From Stenotrophomonas sp. 610A2 (GTDB taxonomy: Bacteria; Pseudomonadota; Gammaproteobacteria; Xanthomonadales; Xanthomonadaceae), in assembly GCF_030549615.1 (NCBI RefSeq), contig NZ_CP130832.1, positions 806,001 to 870,000 of the forward strand: a stretch of DNA of 64,000 nucleotides, given 5' to 3'. The notes under the pieces were generated by a model. It did not search any database. It was given only the letters and a program-made list of their open reading frames with translations, and was not told the DNA's origin. How positions within the stretch are numbered: the stretch's first letter is position 1; every line of letters starts with the position of its first letter. Shown here piece by piece: positions 18,087 through 27,124 of the stretch. The position numbers and the translations under genes are program-made.

Positions 18087-21071
18087 ATGAAGACGAATCA
18101 TCGCGCCGAGCGCATTCCATGTCGTCGCCGTGGCCAGCTGGCAGTCGCTGTTGCCGTTGCCTTGTGTGCGACAGCAACGGGGGCTGCATGGGCGCAGGAT
18201 GCCGCGGCAGGCGCCACGCAGGAGAAGCCGGCAGCCGCTGCCTTGGACGCCAAGGATCTGGACACCGTGATCGTCACCGGCTCGCGCATCCGCCGTGAGC
18301 CGGGCTTCGAAGGTCCTGCGCCGGTTACCGCCATCAGTGCGGAAAAGATCCAGGCATCCGGCTATACCCAGATCGCCGATCTGGTGAACCAGTTGCCGAG
18401 CTTTGCGGCAACCCAGACCAGCCAGACTGCCAACCAGACGGGCAATGTCGGTGTCAGTGCGCTGGACCTGCGTGGCATGGGCGTGCAGCGCACCTTGACG
18501 CTGGTGGATGGGCGCCGCCAGGTTGCGTCGATCCCCGGCACCGCCGGTGTCGACGTAAGCGCACTGCCTGCAAGCATGATCGAGCGCGTGGACGTGGTCA
18601 CCGGTGGCGCATCCGCGCTGTACGGTGCCGATGCCGTCAACGGCGTGGTCAACTTCGTGCTCAAGCGCGACTACGAAGGCCTGGAAGCCAGCGTGCGCTA
18701 CGGTGATTCCTCGCGCGGCGACATGCCTACGTATACAGGCGATGTTCTGTTCGGCAAGAACTTTGCCGACAACCGCGGCAACTTCACCCTGTACGGGTTC
18801 TGGGAAGAGAACTCAGGCACCGTGCGCGGCCAGGATCGTCCCTGGACCGCCAACGGCTACCCGTATTACGCACGTGCCAAGAGCAGCGATCCGTATGTGA
18901 TCCTGGACAACAGCCGCAACGGCTACAACTCGCCCAATGCGACCGTGTTGCTGGGCAACTGCACGGTGGCCAATGCCGCCAACTGCCTGTACACCTTCAA
19001 TCCGGATGGTTCGCTGCGTCACTCGCAACTCGGCCCGGGCGGGCTGACCAACCTCAGCACCGGCTTCAACGTGCTGCAGCAGGGCACTACCGATGGCGGT
19101 GAGTTTGGTGGCCGTTACGATTCCTGGTACCTGGTGACGCCATCGGATCGCCAGACCGTGCGCTCGACGCTGGATTTCGACGTCAACGATGCGCTGCGCC
19201 TGGTGGGTACGATCAACTACTCGCAGAGCCAGTCCGAAGCGTCCTGGCGCTCGCTCAGCACCTATGGTTCGGGCGGCAGTGAAGTGGTGCCGTATTACAG
19301 CCCCTTCATCACCCAGGAAATGATCACCGCCAACGGTGGTGCGTTCACCAATGGCATCGCCTTCGGCCGCCACTTCGACGAAGAGCTGGGGCACATGCGC
19401 CAGCAGACCGACCGCAAGCTGTTGCAGGCCACCGTAGGCGCCGAAGGCTATTTCGATTTCCTCGGTCGCAGTTGGAACTACGAGGCTTACTACTCTTACG
19501 GCCGCAGCCGCCAGCGCACCCGTGATCTCAACGCTGGCTCCTATGACCGGCTGCTGTCGGGCCTGAATTCCTACGTGGATGGCGCTGGCAACCCGATCTG
19601 CTGGGATGGCCCGGCCGGCTGCGTGGCGATCAATCCGTTCAAGCGCCTGACCTCGGAGATGGTCGACTGGCTGACCTATGACACCGACTGGTCAACGACC
19701 ACGCTGACCCAGAAGGTTGCATCGGCCTATGCCTCCGGCGGCCTGTTCGACCTGCCCGGCGGTGAAGCCAAGATCGTGGTGGGCGCGGAGTACCGCAAGG
19801 AGCGCAATGAGATCGGCACCATCGCCCAGTACGACCCGACCAATCCGGCCTATGACGCCAGCCTTGGCACTACCCAGAACGGTTTGAACGGCGAGTTCAG
19901 CGTCAAGGAGATCTTCAGCGAGCTGAGCCTGCCGCTGCTGTCAGGCGTGACCGGCGCCGAGCGTCTGTCACTGGAGCTTGCCGGGCGCGTCTCGGATTAC
20001 AGCACTGCCGGTCGTACCACGACGACGAAGCTCGGTCTGGAGTGGGCGCCGATCGCCGATATCACCTTGCGCGGCACCTACGGCAAGGCGATCCGTGCAC
20101 CCAATATCGGTGAGCTGTACACGGCGGGCAGCGTGTCGTCGGCGTGGATCTACGACCCCTGCAACGACTATGCGCTGGCCAACCGCACCAGTACCACCAG
20201 CTACACGGCGGGCAACTGCGCGGCCATCAGCCCCAGCGATACCAGTGTCGGCAATTACTGGCAGTGGAAGGACATCGTCTATTCGGGCAACGTCAACCTG
20301 AAGCCAGAGACCGCCAAGACCACCACCTTCGGCATGGTGCTGCGGCCGCGCTTCATCTCCAACCTGACGGTGTCCGCCGATTACTACAAGATCGACCTGC
20401 GCGGGGTGATCTCCACCCTGGACTACCAGACCATCCTCAACCGCTGCGTCGACCAGGCCAGCCTGGACAACGCCTTCTGTGATCTGGTCACCCGCGATTC
20501 GGCTGGCGATATCGTCGAGGTGGCAGTGCAGCAGTTGAACCTCTCGCAGAGCATCGCCCGCGGTGTCGATATCAATGCCAATTGGTTTTACGACCTGGGC
20601 GGGGCAGCGGGTTCCAATGCTGGTCGCATTCTGGTTGACCTGAGCTATGGCCGTACGCTGGAACGCAAGTTCGTCGCCGACCCGCAGAATCCTGACGATG
20701 CGTGGGACTACCTCACGCTCTGGGGCACGCCGAAGTGGAAGGGCACGGTGCGCACCGGCTGGTCGAATCCCAAGCTCAGCGTCTACTGGACCCTGCGGCA
20801 TGTTTCGAAGATGCGTGGCAGCAATACTTCAACTGCCGCGTATGAGCGCGAGTGGGCAGGCAATACCTTCTACAGCGATTTCTACGCCAGCTATCAGTTC
20901 ACGCCGAAATTCAGCGTGTTCGGCGGTCTCAACAACGCCTTCGATCGCGCGCCGCCGCGTGTGCCGGGCGCGGAGGCCGGCGGTGCCGGCTTCAACCAGA
21001 GCGGCTACCAGGCCGCGGTGTATGACGTGCTTGGCCGCACCTTCAACATCGGTCTGCGCATGAAGCTCTGA
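18087..21071 (+). CDS. large TonB-dependent receptor
   Basis: 994 residues, an outer-membrane receptor of the Xanthomonas/Caulobacter type. A long basic signal peptide (about 1-36, ending AAWAQ) precedes the TonB-box region KDLDTVIVTGSRIRR. The plug contains LTLVDGRRQVAS and VTGGASALYGADAVNGVVNF, and the barrel ends in NIGLRMKL, with the C-terminal Leu replacing the usual Phe. This class often imports carbohydrates or plant- and host-derived compounds; the substrate here is unknown. AGGGGAAGTAG just before the ATG is a good ribosome site. Regulation by the divergent PAS-AraC protein is likely from position. An intrinsic terminator follows. Confidence 0.88.
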   Translation: MKTNHRAERIPCRRRGQLAVAVAVALCATATGAAWAQDAAAGATQEKPAAAALDAKDLDTVIVTGSRIRREPGFEGPAPVTAISAEKIQASGYTQIADLVNQLPSFAATQTSQTANQTGNVGVSALDLRGMGVQRTLTLVDGRRQVASIPGTAGVDVSALPASMIERVDVVTGGASALYGADAVNGVVNFVLKRDYEGLEASVRYGDSSRGDMPTYTGDVLFGKNFADNRGNFTLYGFWEENSGTVRGQDRPWTANGYPYYARAKSSDPYVILDNSRNGYNSPNATVLLGNCTVANAANCLYTFNPDGSLRHSQLGPGGLTNLSTGFNVLQQGTTDGGEFGGRYDSWYLVTPSDRQTVRSTLDFDVNDALRLVGTINYSQSQSEASWRSLSTYGSGGSEVVPYYSPFITQEMITANGGAFTNGIAFGRHFDEELGHMRQQTDRKLLQATVGAEGYFDFLGRSWNYEAYYSYGRSRQRTRDLNAGSYDRLLSGLNSYVDGAGNPICWDGPAGCVAINPFKRLTSEMVDWLTYDTDWSTTTLTQKVASAYASGGLFDLPGGEAKIVVGAEYRKERNEIGTIAQYDPTNPAYDASLGTTQNGLNGEFSVKEIFSELSLPLLSGVTGAERLSLELAGRVSDYSTAGRTTTTKLGLEWAPIADITLRGTYGKAIRAPNIGELYTAGSVSSAWIYDPCNDYALANRTSTTSYTAGNCAAISPSDTSVGNYWQWKDIVYSGNVNLKPETAKTTTFGMVLRPRFISNLTVSADYYKIDLRGVISTLDYQTILNRCVDQASLDNAFCDLVTRDSAGDIVEVAVQQLNLSQSIARGVDINANWFYDLGGAAGSNAGRILVDLSYGRTLERKFVADPQNPDDAWDYLTLWGTPKWKGTVRTGWSNPKLSVYWTLRHVSKMRGSNTSTAAYEREWAGNTFYSDFYASYQFTPKFSVFGGLNNAFDRAPPRVPGAEAGGAGFNQSGYQAAVYDVLGRTFNIGLRMKL

Positions 21072-21094
21072 CGATCTTCGCTGGGTGCAAAAGA

Positions 21095-21125
21095 ACAGGG
21101 CCGACGGAATGACCGTCGGCCCTGT
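21095..21125. terminator. bidirectional intrinsic terminator
   Basis: A 13-bp perfect stem (ACAGGGCCGACGG at 21095-21107 with CCGTCGGCCCTGT at 21113-21125) and loop AATGA are followed by TTGTTTTC on the right and preceded by an A-rich stretch on the left. It separates the convergent TonB receptor and btuB genes and can serve both. Confidence 0.9.
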
Positions 21126-21173
21126 TTGTTTTCAGCCTGATGGAAACCGCAGCGACGCTGCGGTTTCGCCGAC

Positions 21174-23045
21174 TCAGTTGGCCTTGCTGTTGTAACGCAG
21201 GGTCAGCTGGTACTCGCGGCCCGGCTGGTTGTACCAGGCGACGGTTTCGTACTCGCGGTCGAACACGTTGGCGGCCTTGGCCTGCAGGCTCCATGCATCG
21301 TTGATGGCGTACTCGACACGCACGTCAACGGTGCCGTAGCCAGCCAGACGCACGCTGTTGGCAGCGTTGTCGAAGCGGTGGCCGCTGCCTGCAGCGGTTA
21401 CGCCCAGGCGCAGCGGGCCGAAGCTCTTGTCCACGTCCAGACGACCGCTGGTGCGCGCGCGGCGGGCCAGCAGGTTGTCATAGGTGGCAGCGCCGGAGGT
21501 GTGGTCGCGCGGGTCGGTGAAGCTGGCCTGGGCGTTGATGTCGAAGCCGGCCAGCGACAGGTAGCCGGTCAGCTCGGCGCCGCGGATGCGGGCTTCGGCA
21601 ACGTTGACCAGGTCGAAGTTGCTGTCATAGCCGATCAGCTGGTCGACGCGGGTTTCATAGGCGTTGAAGGTCCAGTTCCAGTTGTCGGCGTACTGCGCGA
21701 TGCCGAGGTTCAGGCTCTTGGATTCTTCCGGCTTCAGGTTCGGGTTGCTGAAGCCCGGGTAGTACAGGTCGTTGAAGGTCGGTGCCTTGAAGCCGGTGCC
21801 GGCGCTGGCGGTCAGGCGGAAGCCGTTACCGAAGGCAAAGCCGTAACCCAGGCTGCCGGTGGTGTGGTTGCCGAACTGCTCGTTGTCGTCATTGCGCACG
21901 CTGGCCTGCAGCGAGTGCGCGCCGAACTGGCCCTGGTACTCGGCAAACACGCCAAGGTTGTCGCGCTGGTCGATGTCGAAAGCGGTGGAGCTGGTGACCT
22001 TGTCGTTCTGCCAATCGGCACCGGCGGTGATCTGCTGGCCTTCGGCGATGGTGAAGTCGCCCTGCACGCTGGCGGTGTCGCGGCGGGTATCGAAGGCGCT
22101 GGCGAAGCTGCGGGTGCCGGTGCTGGCATCAGCGAAGTAGTTGTCGGCTTCGTCGCGGTTGCGGCCAACCTGCGCGCTCAGGTTGAAGCGCTCCGATGCA
22201 GCCCAGGCGAGCTTGGCGCCGAAGACCTGCTGGCGGTTGTCGGCTTCGTTGCCGCCGAAGATGCTGCCGTCGTATTCGTTGAAGCTGTCGGCGTTGAGCA
22301 CATGGCCTTCCAGGCTCAGCGTGTCGGTCAGGGCGTAGCCACCGCGCACGTTGATGGAGGTGTTGCGGTAGCCATCGCGGTCCGGCTCATCGGCGAAGCA
22401 GCCAGCGCCCCAGCCAGCGGCGGTGCCGCGGCAGGCGTTGATGCCGTCGGTTTCCTGGTAGCCGCCCTGGGCCGAGATCCAGCCGCGCTCACCGCGGTTG
22501 CTGAAGCCGGCGCTGACCTGACGCAGGTTGTTGCTGCCGGCGGTGATCGCCAGGTTCTGCTGCAGGCCCTTGCCAGCGTTGCGGGTGAAGATCTGGATCA
22601 CGCCGCCGATGGCCTCGGAGCCGTACAGGCTCGAACGCGGGCCACGCACGATCTCAACGCGCTCGATCTGGTCGACCGGCAGGTCCTGCAGTGCGGCCAT
22701 GCCGCTGGTGGCGGAAGCAACGCGCACGCCGTCGACCAGCACCAGCACCTGGTTGGAGTTGCTGCCACGCAGGAACAGCGAGGTGATCTTGCCGTTGCCG
22801 CCCTGGTTGGCGAAGTCCAGGCCAGCGCGGCCGCGCAGCAGGTCCTGCAGCGAGTTGGCCTGGCTGTGGTCGATCTGCGCACGGTCGATGACCTGCACCG
22901 GCACTACGCTGTTCTCGATGGAGACCGGGGTACGGGTCGCGGTGACGGTGACGTCGTCCAGCTCGGTCGGTGCATTCTGCGCGGCGGCAACGCCCGGCAG
23001 TGCGAGGGCAAGGGCGAGCGAAAGAGAGTGGTAAGACAGTTTCAT
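21174..23045 (-). CDS. btuB: vitamin B12 TonB-dependent receptor
   Basis: 623 residues. Outer-membrane cobalamin transporter with signal peptide LALALALPGVAAA and TonB box ELDDVTVTATRTP. The plug contains DLLRGRAGLDFANQGG, FLRGSNSNQVLVLVDGVRV and EIVRGPRSSLYGSEAIGGVIQIFT, all close to BtuB. The barrel ends near EYQLTLRYN. ATG 23045 follows AGGAG at a proper distance; a longer upstream frame is untranslated leader. A cobalamin riboswitch in the leader and the divergent cobTCS genes identify the substrate as a corrinoid with good confidence. Confidence 0.94.
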   Translation of the reverse strand: MKLSYHSLSLALALALPGVAAAQNAPTELDDVTVTATRTPVSIENSVVPVQVIDRAQIDHSQANSLQDLLRGRAGLDFANQGGNGKITSLFLRGSNSNQVLVLVDGVRVASATSGMAALQDLPVDQIERVEIVRGPRSSLYGSEAIGGVIQIFTRNAGKGLQQNLAITAGSNNLRQVSAGFSNRGERGWISAQGGYQETDGINACRGTAAGWGAGCFADEPDRDGYRNTSINVRGGYALTDTLSLEGHVLNADSFNEYDGSIFGGNEADNRQQVFGAKLAWAASERFNLSAQVGRNRDEADNYFADASTGTRSFASAFDTRRDTASVQGDFTIAEGQQITAGADWQNDKVTSSTAFDIDQRDNLGVFAEYQGQFGAHSLQASVRNDDNEQFGNHTTGSLGYGFAFGNGFRLTASAGTGFKAPTFNDLYYPGFSNPNLKPEESKSLNLGIAQYADNWNWTFNAYETRVDQLIGYDSNFDLVNVAEARIRGAELTGYLSLAGFDINAQASFTDPRDHTSGAATYDNLLARRARTSGRLDVDKSFGPLRLGVTAAGSGHRFDNAANSVRLAGYGTVDVRVEYAINDAWSLQAKAANVFDREYETVAWYNQPGREYQLTLRYNSKAN

Positions 23046-23175
23046 GGAAGCTCCTGGGCCTGCACGCTCCCGCGCAGGCGGATGGGGAAGGCTGCCAGAA
23101 GAGGGAGAAGACGGAGGCGGCGCACACGGCGCTACAGCCGCCGCCATGCCCTCCGCATCGCAACCAGTCGGCTTT

Positions 23176-23385
23176 CGGGCCGGTCTCCGGACTCGCAGGC
23201 GAGGCGGCATGTGCCGCTTCCGTCCAGGCGCCTTCCCGTGTCGAGCACAGTGGCGGTATGCCTGGTCTTGTCCTGCTTACCGTTGCGGGGGCAGCGCCGG
23301 AATGGCGACATGCTGGAGATCCAGCAATGCGCGGCACCGGCTTCCCGTTTCAACCGACCGGCAATGCCGGGCGGTCACCTGAAAG
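23176..23385 (-). promoter_or_regulatory. cobalamin (AdoCbl) riboswitch controlling btuB
   Basis: Read on the minus strand, the leader shows the riboswitch signatures in order: GGTGACC near 23379, TTGAAACGGGAAGCCGGTGC around 23355-23335, the core GCTGCCCCCGCAACGGTAA around 23294-23276, the B12 box GCCACTG with a following GACACGGGAAGGC segment (about 23254-23229), and GAGTCCGGAGACCGGCC at about 23194-23178. When coenzyme B12 binds, btuB expression is expected to fall. Exact ends are approximate. Confidence 0.93.
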
Positions 23386-23681
23386 TGCGCGCATTCTAAG
23401 CCATTGCTGTCAGCGCTGCCGGAACGGGCGGCAACGGCCGGCATAGCGCAGTGTCTGCAAGCGCGGCTCAACCTAGCCCGGGCAAGCGTCAGCGCGCCCG
23501 GGGAGCTCATAACGCTGCAGGCCTGCACCGGTGTCGCAATCTCGTTCCCCGGGTGCGCTGTGCTTATCCGGGCTACGGTTGTGCGCTTGTTGCGGCTGAC
23601 TGCTGGCTGGCGGCGCCGCCCTGCGCAGCGCTGTTGCTGAATGGCTAGAATGCGCGCTGCAAACGCAGTATCGGAAGTGTC

Positions 23682-24752
23682 GTGACAGAAACATGGTACG
23701 GGCAGGCCTGCGGCCAGCCTTCGCAGGAATACCGGCAGCGCGCCCTGCTGCGCCAGCGCCAGTTGACCAAGCCGGAAGGCGCCCTGGGCCGCCTGGAGGC
23801 GCTGGCGGTGGAACTGGCCGCGCTGCAGGGCGTGGATCAACCCGCGGCGCTACGTGTGCCGGTGATTGTGTTTGCTGGCGACCATGGCGTCACCGCGCAA
23901 GGCGTATCGGCTTACCCGGCCGAAGTGACGGTGCAGATGCTGCACAACTTCGCCGCTGGTGGCGCCGCCATTGCAGTGCTCGCACGCGAGCTTGGCTTGC
24001 CGCTGCATGTCTGGGATGTGGGCAGCCGCGCCACCGCCGCGATTGCCGGAGTGGTCAGCGCCAAAACGCTGCATGGCACGGCGGATTTCAGCACCGGTCC
24101 GGCGATGTCGGTCGAGGATCTGGAGGCTGCGTTCGATGCGGGTCGCCGCGCGGTGGAAGCTGCCTGTGCCGACGGCGCGGATCTGCTGGTGCTCGGCGAG
24201 ATGGGCATCGGCAACACCACCGCTGCCAGCGCCGTGGCTGCCGCGCTTGGCGAGATGTCACTCGATCAGTTGGTTGGTGCTGGCACCGGGCTGGACGCGG
24301 TGCGCATGGTGCAGAAAAAGAACCTGATCGCACGTGCGTTGAGCCTGCATGGCGAAGCGATCAGCACCGCCGAATCTCCCGGCTGCGCGGCATTGCAGCG
24401 GGTCGGTGGCTTGGAGATCGCGGCGCTGGGCGCGGCGATGATCGCCGCCGCGCAGCGCCGTATTCCGGTGTTGGTGGATGGCTTCATCGTCTCTGCGGCG
24501 GCATTGGCGGCAGTGCGCATCAACCCGAGCCTGCGGCCGTGGCTGCTGTTCTCGCACCAGTCGGCTGAGCGCGGTCATATCCGCCTGCTGGAAACCCTGC
24601 AGGCGCAGCCGCTGCTGTCATTGGACCTGCGCCTGGGCGAAGGCTCCGGTGCCGCGCTGGCCTTGCCGCTGGTACGCATGGCCTGTGCCCTGCACAACAG
24701 CATGGCCACGTTCGCCGAAGCGGCCGTTGCCGATCGCGGTGGTGGCCGATGA
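23682..24752 (+). CDS. cobT: nicotinate-nucleotide:dimethylbenzimidazole phosphoribosyltransferase
   Basis: 356 residues from GTG 23682. Makes alpha-ribazole phosphate, the activated lower ligand of cobalamin, in the cytosol. Signatures: VFAGDHGVTAQGVSAYP, LVLGEMGIGNTTAAS, GAGTGLDAV and the catalytic glutamate region LDLRLGEGSGAALALPL. First of three genes (cobT, cobC, cobS) joined by ATGA stop-start overlaps, covering lower-ligand activation and nucleotide-loop closure. The riboswitch in the divergent region faces btuB, not this operon. The 296 bases upstream of the start, outside the riboswitch, show no other clear element. Confidence 0.95.
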   Translation: MTETWYGQACGQPSQEYRQRALLRQRQLTKPEGALGRLEALAVELAALQGVDQPAALRVPVIVFAGDHGVTAQGVSAYPAEVTVQMLHNFAAGGAAIAVLARELGLPLHVWDVGSRATAAIAGVVSAKTLHGTADFSTGPAMSVEDLEAAFDAGRRAVEAACADGADLLVLGEMGIGNTTAASAVAAALGEMSLDQLVGAGTGLDAVRMVQKKNLIARALSLHGEAISTAESPGCAALQRVGGLEIAALGAAMIAAAQRRIPVLVDGFIVSAAALAAVRINPSLRPWLLFSHQSAERGHIRLLETLQAQPLLSLDLRLGEGSGAALALPLVRMACALHNSMATFAEAAVADRGGGR

Positions 24753-25336
24753 TTCTCGATCTCATGCGGCACGCCTCCACTGGACGTGCCGGTCATCTGG
24801 ACGGACGCACCGATCCGCCCTTGATCGATGGCGCGATGGACACCTTGCACCGCTGCCATGCCGGCATTGGCTGGAGCCGGGTGATCACCTCGCCGCGTCG
24901 GCGCGCGCTGGATACCGCGCATGCATTGGTGGCCGGCAGCAACCAGTTCTGCGAGATCCACCCGGATTGGGCCGAGCTCGATTTCGGCGATTGGGACGGA
25001 CTGCATTTCGATGAAGTTCCTGCCGAACAGCTTGCTGGCTTCTACAGCGAACCGCACGATGTGGTGCCGCCCAATGGCGAATCCTGGCAGCAGTTCCAGG
25101 CGCGTGTGGAAGCGCAGCTGCATCGTCTGGTGGACGAAGATGATGGTGATGGTCAACCGGTGCTGGTGGTCAGCCATGCCGGTGTATTGCGGCTGGTGGT
25201 GTCGCGGGTTTGTGGGATGAGCCTGTCCTCGCTGTGGGCGATGCGCATCGATTACGGCACCCGTGTACGCCTGCGCGTGGAGCGCGGCGAAGACGGCCAG
25301 TTGTGGGGTGAACTGCTGGAGTTGCGACAACCATGA
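24749..25336 (+). CDS. cobC: alpha-ribazole phosphatase-like histidine phosphatase
   Basis: 195 residues of the histidine phosphatase superfamily. The catalytic RHG variant is LMRHASTGRAG, an arginine lies in ITSPRRRALDTA, and the second histidine is in VVSHAGVLRLVV. In the CobC role it removes the 5' phosphate from alpha-ribazole phosphate or from cobalamin phosphate. Broad specificity in this family means the call rests on its place between cobT and cobS, both overlaps being ATGA. Confidence 0.88.
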   Translation: MILDLMRHASTGRAGHLDGRTDPPLIDGAMDTLHRCHAGIGWSRVITSPRRRALDTAHALVAGSNQFCEIHPDWAELDFGDWDGLHFDEVPAEQLAGFYSEPHDVVPPNGESWQQFQARVEAQLHRLVDEDDGDGQPVLVVSHAGVLRLVVSRVCGMSLSSLWAMRIDYGTRVRLRVERGEDGQLWGELLELRQP

Positions 25337-26085
25337 TTGGACGCCGCCTGATCCTTGCCATCCAGTTCCTGACCCGGTTGCCGACGCCACAGGTGCGCGA
25401 CTTCCGCCAGGAAGATCTGAGCAGGTCAGCGGTGTACTACCCCTTGGTTGGCGCCATCATCGGCGTGCTGCTGGCACTGCCGCTGTATGGCCTGTCGGAT
25501 CGGCCATGGCTGGCAGGTGCGCTGACCTTGTTGATGTGGGTATGGGTGACTGGCGCCTTGCATCTGGATGGCCTCGGCGATGTCGCCGATGCTTTCGGTG
25601 CGGCGCATCGCAATCCGCAGCGCTTCCTGGAAGTACTCAAGGACCCGCATATGGGCGTGTTCGGCGTGGTGACGCTGATCATGCAGCTGCTGCTGAAGTT
25701 CGTGCTGCTGACCGAGCTTGCGGTAGGCCCGTTGTGGTTCGGCATCGTGTTGGTGCCGGCATGGGCGCGCTGGGGCACCTTGTGGTGGAGCCAACGCATA
25801 CCCTCGCTGCATGGCGATGGTATGGGTGAGCGTTTCTCCTGGCAGCTGCGACCGTCAGCGATGTGGTTGTGGGCGGCCTTGTTGGCTGCTATCAGCGTGT
25901 TGTTCGCGTGGCCGTTGTTGCTGGCACTGCTGCTGGTGCCGCTGGTTGCGCTGTGGTGGAAGCGCAAGCTTGGTGGCATCTCCGGCGATGGCCTGGGTGC
26001 AAGCGTCGAAGTGGTGGAGACGCTGCTGATGCTCGCCTTGGTGATCCTCGCACCGCTCGCCACCGGTTTCGTGGGAGCGGCTTGA
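25333..26085 (+). CDS. cobS: adenosylcobinamide-GDP ribazoletransferase (cobalamin synthase)
   Basis: 250 residues with several membrane segments. Integral inner-membrane enzyme joining AdoCbi-GDP with alpha-ribazole (phosphate). The family motif GALHLDGLGDVADAFG carries the acidic metal-binding residues, with RNPQRFLEVLKDPHMGVFGV following. It overlaps cobC by ATGA. The kinase/guanylyltransferase CobU/CobP is not in this window, so this set alone completes only the lower-ligand half of salvage. Confidence 0.95.
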   Translation: MIGRRLILAIQFLTRLPTPQVRDFRQEDLSRSAVYYPLVGAIIGVLLALPLYGLSDRPWLAGALTLLMWVWVTGALHLDGLGDVADAFGAAHRNPQRFLEVLKDPHMGVFGVVTLIMQLLLKFVLLTELAVGPLWFGIVLVPAWARWGTLWWSQRIPSLHGDGMGERFSWQLRPSAMWLWAALLAAISVLFAWPLLLALLLVPLVALWWKRKLGGISGDGLGASVEVVETLLMLALVILAPLATGFVGAA

Positions 26086-26113
26086 GCCACTCCAACAAAC
26101 GCGAGGCGCGGCT

Positions 26114-26473
26114 TCAATCCTCGAAGCGGATCTCGGTGGTCTCTTCTTCGTCGGCATCGGCCTGCATATGCGTTTCATGCACCGGCCCGGCCTGTTGGCC
26201 CGCGCGCGTGGTGGGCAGGGCGCCGGCGGCGACTTCGTACTCGGCGACCAGTTGCTGGCGACGCGCCTCGGGTATTTCCTGCCAATGGCAGCCGACCAAG
26301 GCGCCCTCCAGTGAATACAGCAGGTTGAGGCTGGGTTTGAAGCCAGCGCGGCGCACTTTCATGAACGCTGCAACCGGGCCAATCGCACTCAAATCCTGCT
26401 CGCTGCGCAAACCAACCTGACGCAGCCAGGCTGCACTCTTGGGGCCGATGTTGCGCAGCTTGGGTGCGCTCAT
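26114..26473 (-). CDS. TfoX C-terminal domain protein
   Basis: 119 residues. The N-terminal 80 residues match the TfoX_C/Sxy helix-hairpin-helix-like domain (LRNIGPKSAAWLRQVGL, SLNLLYSLEGALVG, HWQEIPEARRQQL). This domain occurs in the competence regulator TfoX/Sxy and in stand-alone proteins without a known role. The rest is a short acidic tail ending EEETTEIRFED. The TfoX N-domain is absent, so a competence role should not be assumed. Its start overlaps the stop of msrC (ATGA), so the two are coupled. Confidence 0.85.
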   Translation of the reverse strand: MSAPKLRNIGPKSAAWLRQVGLRSEQDLSAIGPVAAFMKVRRAGFKPSLNLLYSLEGALVGCHWQEIPEARRQQLVAEYEVAAGALPTTRAGQQAGPVHETHMQADADEEETTEIRFED

Positions 26474-26952
26474 TGCAGCGCCTCGACAAACACCTGGGCG
26501 ATGGCTTCCAGCCCCAGCTGGTCGTCGGCATCGAAACGCGCGAGCACCGGGCTGTCGATATCGAATACGCCGATCAACGCACCGTTGTGGACCAAGGGTA
26601 CGACCAGCTCCGAGCGTGAGGCTGAGTCGCAGGCGATGTGGCCTGGGAAAGCATCCACATCCTCGATGCGCTGGGTCTGGCGGCTACTGGCAGCGGCGCC
26701 ACACACGCCCTTGGACAACGGAATGCGCACGCAGGCCGGCAAGCCCTGGAACGGGCCAACCACCAGTTCCTTGCCGTCGTAGAAGTAGAAGCCCACCCAG
26801 TTGAGCTGTGGCAGCGCGTGGTAAACCAGGGCCGACAGATTGGCGGCATTGGCAATGCGGTCAGCTTCGCCATGGACAAGGGCGCGGGCTTGGGCCAGCA
26901 GCTGGGCGTACTGTTCCGGCTTGCTGCCGGTGAGCGTGTCGGTGTTGAACAT
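26470..26952 (-). CDS. msrC: free methionine-(R)-sulfoxide reductase (GAF domain)
   Basis: 160 residues, a single GAF domain of the fRMsr family. It reduces free L-methionine-(R)-sulfoxide in the cytosol, using thioredoxin. The three conserved cysteines are visible in LPACVRIPLSKGVCGAAA and HIACDSASRSELVVPL, and NWVGFYFYDGKELVVGPFQG is the family signature. Length equals E. coli YebR/fRMsr. It is coupled to the TfoX-C gene downstream. No terminator is seen past the pair. Confidence 0.92.
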   Translation of the reverse strand: MFNTDTLTGSKPEQYAQLLAQARALVHGEADRIANAANLSALVYHALPQLNWVGFYFYDGKELVVGPFQGLPACVRIPLSKGVCGAAASSRQTQRIEDVDAFPGHIACDSASRSELVVPLVHNGALIGVFDIDSPVLARFDADDQLGLEAIAQVFVEALQ

Positions 26953-27047
26953 CTTGGGAGTCTAGCCGCTGCGTGACTCCCGATTTTGCCAGCCGTTGCT
27001 GCTGAGCGCAGCCATCGGCAATGGAATGCTGGATCGCAGGCAAAAAA

Positions 27048-27079
27048 AGACCCGGTAGCGGGAGGGAGCTACCGGGTCT
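27048..27079 (-). terminator. intrinsic terminator of the phasin gene
   Basis: A 12-bp perfect stem (AGACCCGGTAGC with GCTACCGGGTCT) and an eight-base loop. On the minus strand it runs into a T-tract (complement of the A-run at 27042-27048). It lies about 45 bases past the phasin stop. Confidence 0.92.
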
Positions 27080-27124
27080 GGGATTGCGCGGGGGAGGGAC
27101 CGCGCAAATTCTGTTGTCTGGATA

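Noticed and set aside
21378..23399. 673-codon open frame antisense to btuB
   Set aside because: It is the complement of a high-GC gene, with Ala/Val/Gly-rich low-information protein and no ribosome site; btuB on the other strand has full family motifs and a riboswitch.
26114..26473. competence regulator TfoX
   Set aside because: Only the C-terminal domain is present; such stand-alone proteins are not shown to control competence.
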